This document shows positions 1 to 9,700 of a stretch of 64,000 nucleotides of DNA, one piece after another (the stretch's first letter is position 1; every line of letters starts with the position of its first letter). The notes under the pieces are model-generated. The model did not search any database. It was given only the letters and a program-made list of their open reading frames with translations, and was not told where the DNA came from. This DNA is from Ascarosepion bandense. Lineage: Eukaryota > Mollusca > Cephalopoda > Sepiida > Sepiidae. The translations under genes and the position numbers were made by a program. The stretch covers positions 861,501-925,500 of the forward strand of contig JBBBDQ010001275.1 of assembly GCA_037127315.1 (NCBI GenBank). The letters are read 5' to 3'.

Positions 1-1384
1 CACTTTTTTGCATTTCTTTTCCACCAGAACAGTTTTTGGCTTAAAAAAAATTATCAGGATAATAGAGAAAGTGGTAGTCAGTTGGCAGGACATCAGGGAA
101 ATATGGGGTGCTCAAATCCCATGTCAGTGAGCTTCTATAGTGTCACCATGGTAATGTGTGGTCAAGCATTGAATTGGACCTCATCAATTAAGCATTGACG
201 GTCACATTTGTTTAACTGAATGTACATTTCATGCAGTTGGTGACAGTAAACTCTGGCTAGATCCCAGAAAGTTGCAACGGATAACGCCAATGGCAGATTA
301 CCGTGATCTGCTACAGGTGCAACTTCAGAATGTGTTTGGGTGTTAGAATCAAATATAGGCTCATTTACCAATTACTACTGGACAAAACGAGTAATAATTA
401 TTAATAACTGCTGCCAATAATCCAAGAAAAATATGTAAATTTACCAATTATTATAGGACAGAAGTATCAATATTTATTAATAAGTATGATCCAAATAAAA
501 AATGAAAAATATTACCAATTATTATAGGACAAAGGTAAGAATATGTATTAATAAATATTGCCTATGATCCAAATAAAAATAAGCAAATTTACTAATTATT
601 ATTGGACTGAGGTATTAATATTTATTAATGTGTTATCAATAATAAAAATCAAAAACCTTTCGGCCTCCAGTCCTCTGTTGTACCACTTCAGTTGTGTACT
701 TGCAAAAGCAGGATATAAAAAATCTTGGTCTCTTTCTAGCCAATCATTTATCACAACCAAGAAACAAAAGACAAGCATTCATGTTCATCCATTTTCCACA
801 TCGATCAATATCTTTACATGTTTGAAATTCAAATATTTCTCTTACCATTTTTTTTTTAATTTTATTTACAACCCTCAAGGGAAGTGGATATGAATATCCC
901 CATCCATCTTGTCAACTTTTGGGGGAAATGTGTTAAAAGGTTCGTTGCATTTGAAAAAAAAAAAAAGCTTTGAAATTATATTTCAACGTTATCTATTTTT
1001 TAACACGTTTTATTCAGTTGAGTCTGATGGAAATGTTAGTTAAAAGGCAACCTTACTTGTTTTATCTCATTATCTTCTCAGACTCTTTCTTGTTCGGTAT
1101 TAGCACCGCCGTAGTATGGCTAGCCGGTCTGTAGATTCCAATCCTGTTTGGAATAACAGAAAAAACACCCCCCTCCACACATTTATAGACAAATCATACA
1201 AATACATGCTGGAATTTCATCCTAACCAATAAAATGTATCACTTCTTGGTATCATTTGCCAGATAGTATTTTGTTTTCAAGTCAGAACATCACAATCACT
1301 TGACTGTATCCCTTTGTGAATACTGTTCTTACTTTTTCAATTTTCGTTTGTTGGGTATTTTTACCAGTTACACTTAAACATGGA
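1..1384. other. AT-rich non-coding DNA with no recognised gene
   Basis: No coding exon, RNA gene or recognisable transposon end was seen outside the small tandem array at 367-640. The short open frames here have no family motifs and are what AT-rich DNA gives by chance. Confidence 0.5.
367..640. repeat. Minisatellite, four units of about 75 bp
   Basis: The phrase ACCAATTATTATAGGAC or a close variant starts at 367, 443, 514 and 591, giving spacings of 76, 71 and 77 bp. Each is followed by TATTAATAA-type sequence and then ATCCAAATAAAAA. The units differ by substitutions and small indels, so the array is old. Confidence 0.75.
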
Positions 1385-1683
1385 TGTGTGTTGTGGTGCA
1401 GTAGAAATCAGCTTGGAACAAGAAATCGGAGAGCCGAGTTCAAATTTAAGTTGAATTCACTTATGCACAAATGCAATTGGGATAAATAAGAATCCATCTC
1501 TTCTCCCTCCAGCAATGGACTAAATAGCAGAATAGATTAGGTTCTATAGTCTTGGCTGGTAACAAGTCTACTGCAGAAAGTAATGGCAACCTACAGCAGG
1601 AAAATTTTCAGCCCAGTCATTCATGTCTCTTTTGAGACATGATTGCCTAAACATGTATTACACATGGCACTTAACTGACTGAC
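1385..1683 (+). mobile_element. tRNA-derived SINE, full length (family S1)
   Basis: The head has a tRNA-like A box (GTGGTGCAGTAGAAATCAGC) and a B box (GAGTTCAAATTTAA in this diverged copy; GAGTTCGAATTCC in better copies). It is followed by the family body: TTCACTTATGCACAAAT, a TTGGGATAAATAAG-type stretch, CAGTCTACTGCAGAAAG-type sequence and the tail GGCACTTAACTGACTGAC. Other copies lie at 4573, 6185, 18565, 32301, 34450, 50714 and 54590. tRNA-derived SINEs are well documented in cephalopods; assignment to a named family needs a library search. Confidence 0.88.
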
Positions 1684-1694
1684 ATTTAACCATA

Positions 1695-2290
1695 GCTAAT
1701 TCTGCTTCTTCTTCTATGTGCCGTGTCTCTTCAAACCATAGTTAATCACGGCCCACCACATCTTCCTGTCTCTTATTGCTCTTCATATATTTTGTCTCGT
1801 TATTTCTTCTAAATCCAGCTCTGCCATCCAATTGTTTATGCTCATCAAGAGTCGCACAGTGATTCACTTGTCTCTCTTTTCCTCTATCCGCTCTATGAAT
1901 ATCAAATTCTCCAAGTCCTCCTTCCTCATTCCATGTTCTAGAAACATCAGCTGTCACTTCCTGATATTAAGTATAAATTTCCTCTTCATTTCCATTCTCT
2001 CCAAATTTTCATCTTTGCTCATATGTTTAGTCCATGGTATCCTCAGCATCCTTCTGTAGAACCACATTTTGGGTGCTTCCATTACTTCATCTTTGATGAG
2101 ATTGTCCAGCATTCACTGATATATAGAAGGACAGACAACACATAATAGTCTTGTACTTTTTTCTTTGTTTCCAACAAAATTTTTCTGCCTCTAAATACGC
2201 TACTCAGATTTTGGAATGTGTCCGTGGCCATGCCAAATTAGTCTTCAGATTTCAGCATCACATTTTCCATTCCTTTTGTTAATTATTGTT
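1695..2290 (-). pseudogene. RTE-like LINE, C-terminal ORF remnant
   Basis: Read on the minus strand, the fragment follows the C-terminal part of the RTE-clade reverse transcriptase polyprotein: conserved blocks around RNEEGGLGEFDIHRADRGKE and the upstream SECWTISS-type block, interrupted by stops and frameshifts. It ends at 1695 with TTCTTCTTCT, the complement of the (AAG)n tail seen in the 13.0 kb copy. It is a dead 5'-truncated retrocopy that touches the SINE at 1385-1683. Confidence 0.75.
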
Positions 2291-2299
2291 GCAAACGCA

Positions 2300-2984
2300 T
2301 GCTCAGTCTCATTTGGTTTTATTAAATGCCCACAAAGCAAACTTTAGGTTTTTAGTGCCATTATGCTGAGCGCAACTTAGTTCCTCTTTCTGGGAGTGCA
2401 TTCTTGTTTTGATCAAGATCAATATGCTCAAATCGCAGTCACAATGACTTCATGCAAGCACAATCGTTGACAGCTTCTAAATAGTTGTATAATTTGAAGG
2501 CACATTCTAAAAGGTCAATATGCAATGATCATCTTCTCAGTCCGATATTATCAAGAAATCATTGATCAAACTGACCATGGGGGAGAATCAAACATGGATG
2601 CAAATCTTCTGCATTACAACATTTCTCATTTCTTAGCAGAACTTCTGTTATCACAATACCAGGCTCTTAATAAAAGTTTTAAAAATATAAACAAAAACAA
2701 ACTAAATCAAATTGGATAAACTATATACATAAAAGAAATAAACATTCTACTTAAACAGATATTTAAAAAAATTTTAAAGTTTTAGTGTCACCTCTTTTTT
2801 GTGGACATCTGTACTTACATCAACATAAACCTTACTTCAGTTTGATAAAGTCCTTAAGAATGAAATAGATCACACAAAACTTTTTTCATGTTGTCATTAA
2901 TTTTTCTGACATTGCTCTGGTTAAAGTAATAACAAAACAAAATGAGTTCTTTAGAAGGCTTTAATAATTGTTGGTTGGTTGTTT
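2300..2984. other. Unassigned AT-rich stretch
   Basis: No recognisable coding motif, RNA gene or element end was seen. It separates an RTE remnant from a 5S/tRNA SINE. Confidence 0.4.
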
Positions 2985-3462
2985 TTATGGCATATCAACC
3001 TCAGCGGGTCATTTATTGCCAACTAAATTTTATTTATTTACTGCTGGTAATATCTTTTTCTTTCAACAATTTATTGTTGTTTCTTTATATAAGTTTTGTG
3101 TCTTGTAATACTTTTTTCTTTTCGAGTATCAAGATTTATTGGTATCTGTTTTTAAGAGCAGGGACCCCAAGTCCTACCCTGTTATTTAACCCATAACTGG
3201 AGGGAAGGGAAGGATTAATACCTTTCCCAAGGGTGCCAGTGCTTAAGTGAATGCAGGGTATTCAACTGGAAATCAAACTCGGCTCACCGATTTCTCCTTC
3301 CGAGCCAATATCTACTGCACCACAATGCACATCCATCACAAAACACTGACAGCACCTGATATTCCCAAGCGGTCACCCATCTAAGTACTGACCAGGATCA
3401 ATGTTGCTTCACTTTGGTGATCGAGCGAGAACCAGTGTATTCAATGTGATATGGCCATAAGC
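2985..3462 (-). mobile_element. 5S rRNA/tRNA composite SINE (family S5), near full length
   Basis: On the minus strand the element begins with a 5S rRNA-like head (3462 to about 3346). A short joint GATGTGCAT follows, then a tRNA-like unit (GTGGTGCAGTAGATATTGGC with B box GAGTTTGATTTCC) and a SINE body. It ends in the tail GAGGTTGATATGCC near 2985. The same order recurs at 14982-15318, and the joint also at 8929-9050, so this is one family and not a chance neighbour pair. The body resembles family S1 near the tRNA unit (TTGGGAAAGGTATTAATCC), so the two families probably share an ancestor. Confidence 0.8.
3346..3462 (-). pseudogene. 5S rRNA-derived SINE head
   Basis: Minus-strand sequence follows animal 5S rRNA over almost its whole length: GGCCATATCACATTGAATAC, GGTTCTCG, the internal promoter block GAAGCAACATTGATCC, CTGGTCAGTACTTAGATGGG, and TGACCGCTTGGGAATATCAG. 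Several substitutions at positions usually invariant in 5S (for example CACTTTG in place of the usual AAGTT-type box on the plus strand) and its fusion to a tRNA-like unit argue against a working 5S gene. The internal control region looks good enough to have driven Pol III transcription of the SINE. Confidence 0.85.
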
Positions 3463-3534
3463 AGGCTTTAATGAACTAACAAGATGGCTTCAAATCTCTC
3501 ATAGCGATACCTTTGAAAAATTCATTAAACTACG

Positions 3535-3850
3535 CCACAAGTTGACCCAAGTCTCGTGAATGAAACTGAGTACACAGAACTACTTGAGTGTTGTTGATGG
3601 TTGTGCCAGTCACAAGTCATCATGACCGAGGGTATGAGCATTCTGGCCTTGTTCCGACTGTTGATTACCCCAGTTAACGTGCTGTCTCCCAGAAACCACA
3701 ACTAAGGTCTGCTCAGCTTAGTTTCAATAAAAACCACAGATGATCTCTGTAGGTGTTAAACATACACAAAATGTGCCTAAGCAGGTGTCTGCAATAGGGA
3801 TCGGCTAGCCACCCTAGTAGACAGGAATCCTTGGCTTGGGTAACAGCAGC
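3535..3850 (+). mobile_element. SINE family S2 body fragment
   Basis: Shares ordered blocks with the copies at 9480, 37200, 37500, 37890 and 38680: CACAAGTCATCATGACCGAG, GAGCATTCTGGCCTTGTTC, CAGAAACCACAACTAAGGTC, TGTGCCTAAGCAGGTGTC and CTAGCCACCCTAGTAGACAG. The tRNA-like head is missing here; it is visible in the copy at 37890. Confidence 0.75.
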
Positions 3851-4187
3851 CAAAAGAAAATTGCGAAATGATGGAAAAATCAAAATTTTTATAATTATTT
3901 TTTCAATAAAATCAGGTTATTTCGTTTGCAAACTTCAGTTCAATATTTTTAGTTGCAGGTCAGGATCATATCATAGCTAATATTTTACCAGCCTGAACAA
4001 ACTAAAAGTTCTAAAATATTTCTTTGAACAAAATTTCTAGGATGAGGAGAGAACATCATTTATATTATTTACACTCAGACTATCACCCTGTTTAAGCTGT
4101 TGTGCCCTCCACACTTCAAGAGGTACTTTTTTTTTATTTGGATAAACTTCAGTGAATTTTTATTTAATCTATAGCGATAAATTGTTC

Positions 4188-5150
4188 TCATTCTTCTTCC
4201 TCACATGCAGACCTCCTTTCAGAACGTAGGTGATCATGGACTTCCACTTTTCCCTTTCTCTTGTTGCTCTTAACATTTTTCCTCTTGGTATCTTTCCCAA
4301 ATCTTGCTCCACCATTCACTTGATCAAGTCTATCAAGTATGTCATGCTGCTTTCCCCTGTCTCTTTTTCCTTCTACCCATCCTGTGAGTATTAGATTCTC
4401 CAAACCCTCTTTTCTCATTATGTGCCCCAGAAACCTCAGCTGTCTCTTACTGATGCTAAATATGTTTCATTTTTGTTTTCATCCTCTGCAAAGCCTCATT
4501 GTTGCTCACATGTTTGGTACATGGTATCCTCGGCTTCCTTTTATACAGCCATAGTTCTGTTGCTTTGTGTTTTCTCTGGCAGTCAGTCAGTTAAATGCCA
4601 AATGTGATACACACTTGGGCGATCATGTCTTGAAAGAGACATGACTGACGAGGCAGAAGATTATCCCGCAGTAGGTTGCCATTGCTTTCTGTGGTAGACT
4701 GGTTGCCGACCAAGGCTATAGCACCCAATCTGTCCTATTATTTAACCCATAACTGGAGGACAGAGATGGATTAATACCTTTCCCAAGGGTATTTGTGTGT
4801 AAGTGAATGCAAGGAATTCAACTGGAATTCGAACTCGGCTCCCCGATTTCTTGTTCCAAGCCAATATCCACTGCGCCACAACGCATATCTCAGAGGACAG
4901 ATATCTCAAAACAGCCCAGTACACTTTGTCTCTCTTGCTTTAAGTCTCTCCTTCATTTTTGATGAAATTGTCCAGCATTCACTGCCATATAGGAGGACAG
5001 ATATTATGTAACAGTTAGGTACTCTTTTCTTTGTTTCCAACTAAATCATCCTTTCTCTCAATACTCTATTCAGCTTTTGGTATGCTAAAGTCTCTATATC
5101 TACACCACCTGACTTAAGGATTGAACTCATTTATTTTTCTTTTGGTTAGT
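4188..5150 (-). pseudogene. RTE-like LINE remnant split by a SINE
   Basis: Two minus-strand pieces (about 4188-4572 and 4890-5150) read as adjacent parts of an RTE ORF C-terminus. The first has KEGLENLILTGWVEGKRDRG, the second the SECWT-type block (AGCATTCACTGCCATATAGG on the plus strand). A SINE at 4573-4889 interrupts them. Stops and frameshifts throughout mark it as dead. Confidence 0.75.
4573..4889 (-). mobile_element. tRNA-derived SINE S1, inserted in an RTE remnant
   Basis: Full-length minus-strand copy. It starts with the tail complement CAGTCAGTCAGTTAAATGCC and ends in the tRNA head complement (CGAACTCGGCTCCCCGATTT, then CACTGCGCCACAACGCA). No convincing target duplication was found. 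Confidence 0.88.
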
Positions 5151-5457
5151 TTTATGGTTACTGAAAGAAATTCTTTCCCAGTTTTAATTTTTTTTTTTAA
5201 CTATTTTTGTTTTTTAATATAATTCATCACCCACAAGGCCATATATACACTTTTGGTCTCTACAAAACTGGAAAATAAAAATCAGCAAAACTATATTTTT
5301 GGTATGGTTTCTGTAAAGGTAGAGAATAGCAGGAGAAGTCAGGTACATCCTGGGGTGATACAGGGAAGCAACTATTTTTCCCATATCTACAGTGACAGAT
5401 CATATCTAGGCAATCTAATTTAGGTTTCGTTTGTTTGATTGACTGATGAAATAAACC

Positions 5458-5893
5458 ACTGGCAACCAGTCTACCGCAGAAAGCAATGGCAACCTACTGT
5501 GGAATAATCTTCTGCCCAGTCAGTCATGTCTCTTTTGAGACATGATCGCCCAAAGCGTATAACACGTATGGCACTTAACTGACTGACTGAATATAATAGT
5601 TGGAATAATGATGAAGGCTTTTACTGGTCATAAAGTGGGAGATGAATTTTCTATTGTTAAGAAGTAATAAACTGATCCCCCATGAATTACTTCTTAATAA
5701 TATAATACATCTCTTCCCTCGCTAGCTATGACTCAAATAACAGGACATATTGGATTCTACTGCCTTGGATGGCAACCAGTCTACCGCAGAAAGCAATGGC
5801 AACCTACTGCTGGATAATCTTCTGCCCAGTTAGTCATGTCTCAAAAGAGACATGATCGCCCAAAGCATGTATTACATATGGCACTTAACTGAA
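5458..5893 (+). mobile_element. Composite SINE: S1 3' half, hairpin linker, S1 3' half
   Basis: A 3' half of S1 (GGCAACCAGTCTACCGCAGA to CACTTAACTGACTGACTG, about 5463-5586) is followed by a linker and a second S1 3' half (5769-5893). The linker (GAATATAATAGTTGG, TACTGGTCATAAAGTGGGAG, AACTGATCCCCCATGAATT, TAATACATCTCTTCCC) contains a hairpin MITE-like segment. The same order of parts occurs at 21461-21865 and 43347-44333. Confidence 0.75.
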
Positions 5894-6099
5894 TGTATGT
5901 TATTTAAAGCCAGTCAATATTTTTAGATAGTTTAGCAGGGAGATAATAACTTTTTTTAAATATCATTTCACCCCAAAGAAGACAACTAAGATACAAGAGG
6001 TTATTAAGTGTGAAAGAATATAAGAAAAAAAAATATTAAGGAGAGAGGACAATAAAAAACAAGAATTAATAATTTTTGAAGGTCAAAGTTGCAAGAATG

Positions 6100-6184
6100 A
6101 TTTAGCAATAAAAGTCTTACTAATTAACCCATAGCTGGGAAGAGAAAAAGTGGATTCATATATTTCCCAAAAGTATTTGTGCAT
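6100..6184 (-). mobile_element. 5S/tRNA SINE body fragment, interrupted
   Basis: TTAGCAATAAAAGTCTTACT and TAATTAACCCATAGCTGGGA match the body of the copy at 14982-15318. The fragment is interrupted by the S1 SINE at 6185-6442 and resumes briefly at 6453 (AGGTGAATATAATAA). Confidence 0.55.
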
Positions 6185-6442
6185 CAGACAGTCAGTTAAG
6201 TGCCATGCACGATACATTGGGCGATCATGTCTCGAAAGAGACATGACTGACTGGGCAGAAGATTATCCCGCAGTCGGTTGCCATTGATTTCTGCAGTAGA
6301 CTGGTTGTCGACCAAGGCTATAGAACCCAATCTGTCCTATTATTTAAACCAAAACTGGAGGGAAGAGACGGATTAATACCTTTCCCAAGGGTATTTGCGC
6401 GTAAGTGAATGCAAGGAATTCAACTGGAATTTGAACTTGAAA
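6185..6442 (-). mobile_element. tRNA-derived SINE S1, 5'-truncated, with 10-bp target duplication
   Basis: Minus-strand S1 copy lacking the tRNA head; it stops within the B-box region at GGAATTTGAAC. It is flanked by direct repeats ATTTGTGCAT at 6175-6184 and 6443-6452, the expected product of target-primed reverse transcription. Confidence 0.85.
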
Positions 6443-6504
6443 ATTTGTGCATAGGTGAATATAATAAAAAGTTGGCTTTAGTCATGTGAATTCTAACGCC
6501 CCCC

Positions 6505-6804
6505 TCTTTTCGAAGAATTATAGATACTTTGAAGAGATGGCCTTAGAATTCACAGCTTTAAAGCCAACTCTATGGCTGAAATACATAGATGACATCTTCA
6601 TACTCTGTCAACACCGGGAAGGGGTCCAGCTATGGACGATGTGAACTCAATAATTTCATTGATACATTTCACAATGAAGAGAAAAAAAAAACTCCACAAA
6701 TTAACACTACTGGATGTGCTAATATCTGGAACAGAGCACAGGATCAAGACATCTGTATACCCCAAGTTAACATTCACCCGACAACACCTCAACTTCGACT
6801 CTTT
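6505..6804 (+). pseudogene. Penelope-like element reverse transcriptase fragment
   Basis: Translation gives YFEEMALEFTALKPTLWLKY, then IDDIFILCQH, the RT active-site motif YIDD being encoded at 6582-6593. After a frameshift it reads HKLTLLDVLISGTEHRIKTS and YPKLTFTRQHLNFDS, which correspond to the conserved palm and LDV blocks of Penelope-like RTs. A frameshift and stop at about 6640 and an inserted LINE fragment from 6806 kill it. The element resumes at 7605. Confidence 0.82.
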
Positions 6805-6805
6805 T

Positions 6806-7600
6806 CTTTTATTTTTATAATCATATCACCCCAAGCAAGGCATTTTACTGCCACTGTTGAGCAGGGGCTTACATAGGAGGTAAGTTATGAGAAAGAGTGA
6901 CAGGTTATAGGGGGTGTCAGGAAGTGGGTAAGAGAAGTATGACTGTGGCCATAAAATGAGGGATCTGTTTATATATTGATTGTAATGTACAACTGATTCC
7001 CTACTTAATATCCACATTATAATAGTATAGAAAAGGCATTTTACTGCCACTGCTGAGCAGGGGGTTACATAGGAGGTCAGTTTTGAGAAGAGTGACAGGT
7101 TATGGGGGGGGGGTGTCAGGAAGAGGGTAAGAGAAGGATGAGAATACTGATGAGAGCAGAGTGGATGAAGAAAGAAGCATGAGAGAGAAAGCAAGTTAGT
7201 GAGATAGAAGATGACTATTGACATTACATTTAAATTCTTGAAGATTGTAGCTGTCGGGGAAAGCAAGTAAACAAGAGGGAATCCCACAGGCGAGAAGTGT
7301 GAGAGAAGAAGCTGCTGGGGTAAAATTTGCTTTTACAATTTATTAGTTTCACAGTAAAATGGTGGGACCTAGTTGCTAATCTTGTGGCTCGAGCAAATTC
7401 ATGTATGGGGGCACCAGTATGCTAAGTTTGTCTGAGCAGAAGCCATGAAAGTATTTGTAGAAGAAACACAAGGAAACCATGTTGCACCGGTGAGAAAGTG
7501 ACTGTATCTGAGCTGCCAAGTCAGGATCGATCACATTACAGATTCTCCGTTGGATTTTGTCAATGCGCCCTAAAGAAAAGATCATCTGCGGCTTACAACA
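6806..7600 (-). mobile_element. CR1/Jockey-like LINE 3' fragment inserted in the Penelope-like element
   Basis: The plus strand starts with the LINE 3' end complement (TTATAATCATATCACCCCAA, GCAAGGC). It continues through 3' UTR to the C-terminal ORF block on the minus strand (DKIQRRICNVIDPDLAAQIQ, SLCFFYKYFHGFCSDKL). A segment of about 195 bp is duplicated: the phrase TTTTACTGCCACTG is at 6842 and again near 7040, with a hairpin MITE between the two. The fragment separates the RT and endonuclease parts of the Penelope-like element. Confidence 0.82.
6945..7025. mobile_element. Hairpin MITE-like element (family M1)
   Basis: The left arm CATAAAATGAGGGATCTGTT pairs imperfectly with the right arm AACTGATTCCCTACTTAATA around an AT-rich centre (ATATTGATTGTAAT). 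Related palindromes occur at 5620, 13275, 13985, 21590 and three times within 43690-44135. It has no coding capacity. Confidence 0.65.
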
Positions 7601-7604
7601 TTAA

Positions 7605-8290
7605 GCAAAAGTCATAAGTGGTAACCCACAGACACATGAACAGAAATGGTCAGTATAAACAGTACCCTAGAATATAACAACTACCCTGGGTACATGACAA
7701 CAACTCTGACAAACTGGGAGAGAAGGATGCAAGAGGATAACCACCCTCAGAAAATAACCTCAGTCTGGTTACCCTATGGAAAGAGATTATCAGAAAATAA
7801 CCTCAGTCTGGCTACCCTATGGAAAGAGATTATCAGAAAATAACCTCAGTCTGGCTACCCTATGGAAAGAGATTATCAGAAAAACTACCAAAGATCTGTA
7901 ATCCATATAACATCAGGATAACCTTCAAAATTGGTTTAACACTTTGCAAATACCTTTACTGAGTAAGACCTTCCATAGAGGCAAACATGATTAAGGACTG
8001 TGTGTATGCCATCCCATGCAGCTGTGGCAAGAGATATAAAGGAGAAACAGACCACCCTTGTAAGATAAGGATGCAATAACACCATAAAACTTTAACATGA
8101 GAAGAAATAAAAAAAATCAATCTTAACTGACTACATATAGAGAAATAGAATTCACTGCCCTGTGTGATTAAGTTGAAATAATAGACAGAGACTTAAGGAA
8201 TCAGCACATATGCTAAACCACAAAAATCTCCGAAGTCGACCAGGCATAGAAATAAATACAATATGGAAATCAATAATACGAAGTGCTAGA
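7605..8290 (+). pseudogene. Penelope-like element C-terminus with GIY-YIG endonuclease remnant
   Basis: Frames read NNYPGYMTTTL, KITSVWLPYGKRLSE, then ANMIKDCVYAIPCSCGKRYK and GETDHPCKIRMQ, followed by LNHKNLRSRPGIEINTIW. The CVYAIPC...YKGET pattern is the GIY-YIG-type endonuclease signature of Penelope-like elements. Stops and shifts are frequent. The reading order continues from the RT piece at 6505-6804, so the two pieces were one element before the LINE fragment landed. A 43-bp unit is triplicated at 7749-7883. Confidence 0.82.
7749..7883. repeat. 43-bp tandem triplication inside the Penelope-like ORF
   Basis: AGAAAATAACCTCAGTCTGG starts at 7749, 7792 and 7835, exactly 43 bp apart, and a partial unit starts at 7878. 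The units are almost identical (one T/C difference), so the expansion is recent. Because 43 is not a multiple of 3, it disrupts the frame. Confidence 0.92.
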
Positions 8291-8539
8291 AAAAAAAAAA
8301 AATCCAAAAATTGTAAAATGAGCTCAAGTAAAAACTGTTATTGAGACATTAGGTTTATAAGTTTCAAAAATTCATACACTGATGTCCTTAAGGATGCATA
8401 GCCCAGTTGTGAGTTCAATCCCTGGTCACAGCAGAACTGAACAAAAAATTGGAGAGTTGAGTTAAAGGAACATAACTGATACTGAGACATACAGAAGAAG
8501 CATGACCCACAAAACAAGAACAATCTATCCTGGTGAAAG

Positions 8540-8785
8540 AAATAAAGGGTTCAGTTCAAAATTCCAATCACCTCAATTCAATACTCATCTATTAACCACT
8601 TTCCTTTCCTTTCTCTCCACCTTTGCAACTGTCATCACACCTGTATTTCCATTCTTCTCTTGCTCCTTTCTAACTGGTTCATCTTCCTCTTCACTCTCTT
8701 CTACTTAATCTTTTTACTCTTATGTAGCCCCCTGCACATTAGTGGCATTACCGCCTTGCTTGGGGTAATATGATTAAAAAAAAAA
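8540..8785 (+). mobile_element. CR1/Jockey-like LINE 3' end
   Basis: The 5' part resembles the LINE C-terminus (FKIP..., AATACTCATCTATTAACC). The 3' UTR then runs to GTAGCCCCCTGCACATTAGT, GGCATTACCGCCTTGCTTGG and GGTAATATGATTAAAA, the family 3' terminus, ending in an A-run at 8785. Confidence 0.75.
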
Positions 8786-8870
8786 CTGAAGAAGGCCAGA
8801 GTGTTTAATGGCTGAAACGTTGTTAATATATCAACAAAATGAGAATAATAAGTAGTCTAAATTATTAAAA
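8786..8870 (+). other. Hammerhead-like motif of a Penelope-type terminus (partial)
   Basis: CTGAAGA (8786-8792) matches the CUGANGA core. A potential stem II, GGCCA/TGGCT (8794-8798 with 8809-8813), is followed by GAAAC. Upstream is the A-run of an inserted LINE end, so no helix I partner is present and the motif cannot be complete. Hammerhead motifs are known from Penelope-like terminal repeats; this one is suggestive only. Confidence 0.4.
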
Positions 8871-8928
8871 AACTCCATCTCAGAAATATATAATTCAAAC
8901 CATTTTCTATTACATGCACATCAAAGTT

Positions 8929-9050
8929 CACAGCACCTGGCATTCCCAAGCAGTAATCCATCAAGGTACTAACCAGGCTTGAAGTTGCCAAACTTAGGTG
9001 ATTGTATGTGTTTCAACATGTTGTGGTCTTCAGTCTTGAGGTCTAGGTTG
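8929..9050 (-). mobile_element. 5S/tRNA SINE fragment, 5S part and joint
   Basis: Minus-strand 5S-like sequence includes CTGGTTAGTACCTTGATGG and GCTTGGGAATGCCAGGTGCT. The family joint GATGTGCATG follows, after which similarity is lost. Confidence 0.7.
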
Positions 9051-9479
9051 AGTTAATATCTCAATAGGAGCTCAAGGGATGGTGTACTTCAGCTTTGCCT
9101 CATCCCAGTTTCTAATGGTCAGGTGCACCTTGGCTGAAGGCAGCGTTTCTCTAACAAAAAAAAAAAGTAATATTGGTTTGATTCCTGTTAAGATGTATAT
9201 TTTTTGTTATCTAAAATAGCTCGGTGGGGTAACTGGTTTCATTGCCAATGATCTGACTATACAGCAGGTTATAACAGCACTCAGGGAGGGACCAGAGATA
9301 AAATAACAAAAAGATTATGTATTTTTAAAAAAGTCCATTTAAGATTTACAAGATTCCAAACATAATGAATGCCTCAAAATAGTGACATGTTTGTGCCATT
9401 TTCCATTCACTGAATTGGTTGACATCATTAATGAGAAAATATTTGTCTGGTAAAATTGGACGCCATCAATCAATTTGTT
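9051..9479. other. Unassigned stretch
   Basis: No recognised gene or element end. Confidence 0.35.
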
Positions 9480-9700
9480 TGCATGAAGTTTTAAGTAATC
9501 GGGACTGAGGGTTTTAGTGTGCTCGCCAGATTTTGCATTATTTCTGAGAAACTGGAATGTAAGTCTACTCAGAATTGTTGTGGTATAAATCAGGTAGGAT
9601 CTGTGGGTGCTGAACAAACAAAAATGTGCCTGAGCAGGCATCTGCAGCAGAGGTTATCTAGCCACACTAGAAAAAAAATTTATACTCAAATACAATCAAC
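9480..9700 (+). mobile_element. SINE family S2 fragment
   Basis: Shares TCTGTGGGTGCTGAACA, AATGTGCCTGAGCAGGCATC, TGCAGCAGAGGTTATCTAGC and CCACACTAG with the other S2 copies. Confidence 0.65.

Noticed and set aside
3346..3462. Functional 5S rRNA gene
   Set aside because: Substitutions at usually conserved positions, fusion to a tRNA-like SINE body and a second copy with the same fusion point to a retroposon head.
7749..7883. Regular 43-bp repeats resembling a CRISPR array
   Set aside because: The whole 43-bp unit is repeated with no variable spacers, in an animal transposon.
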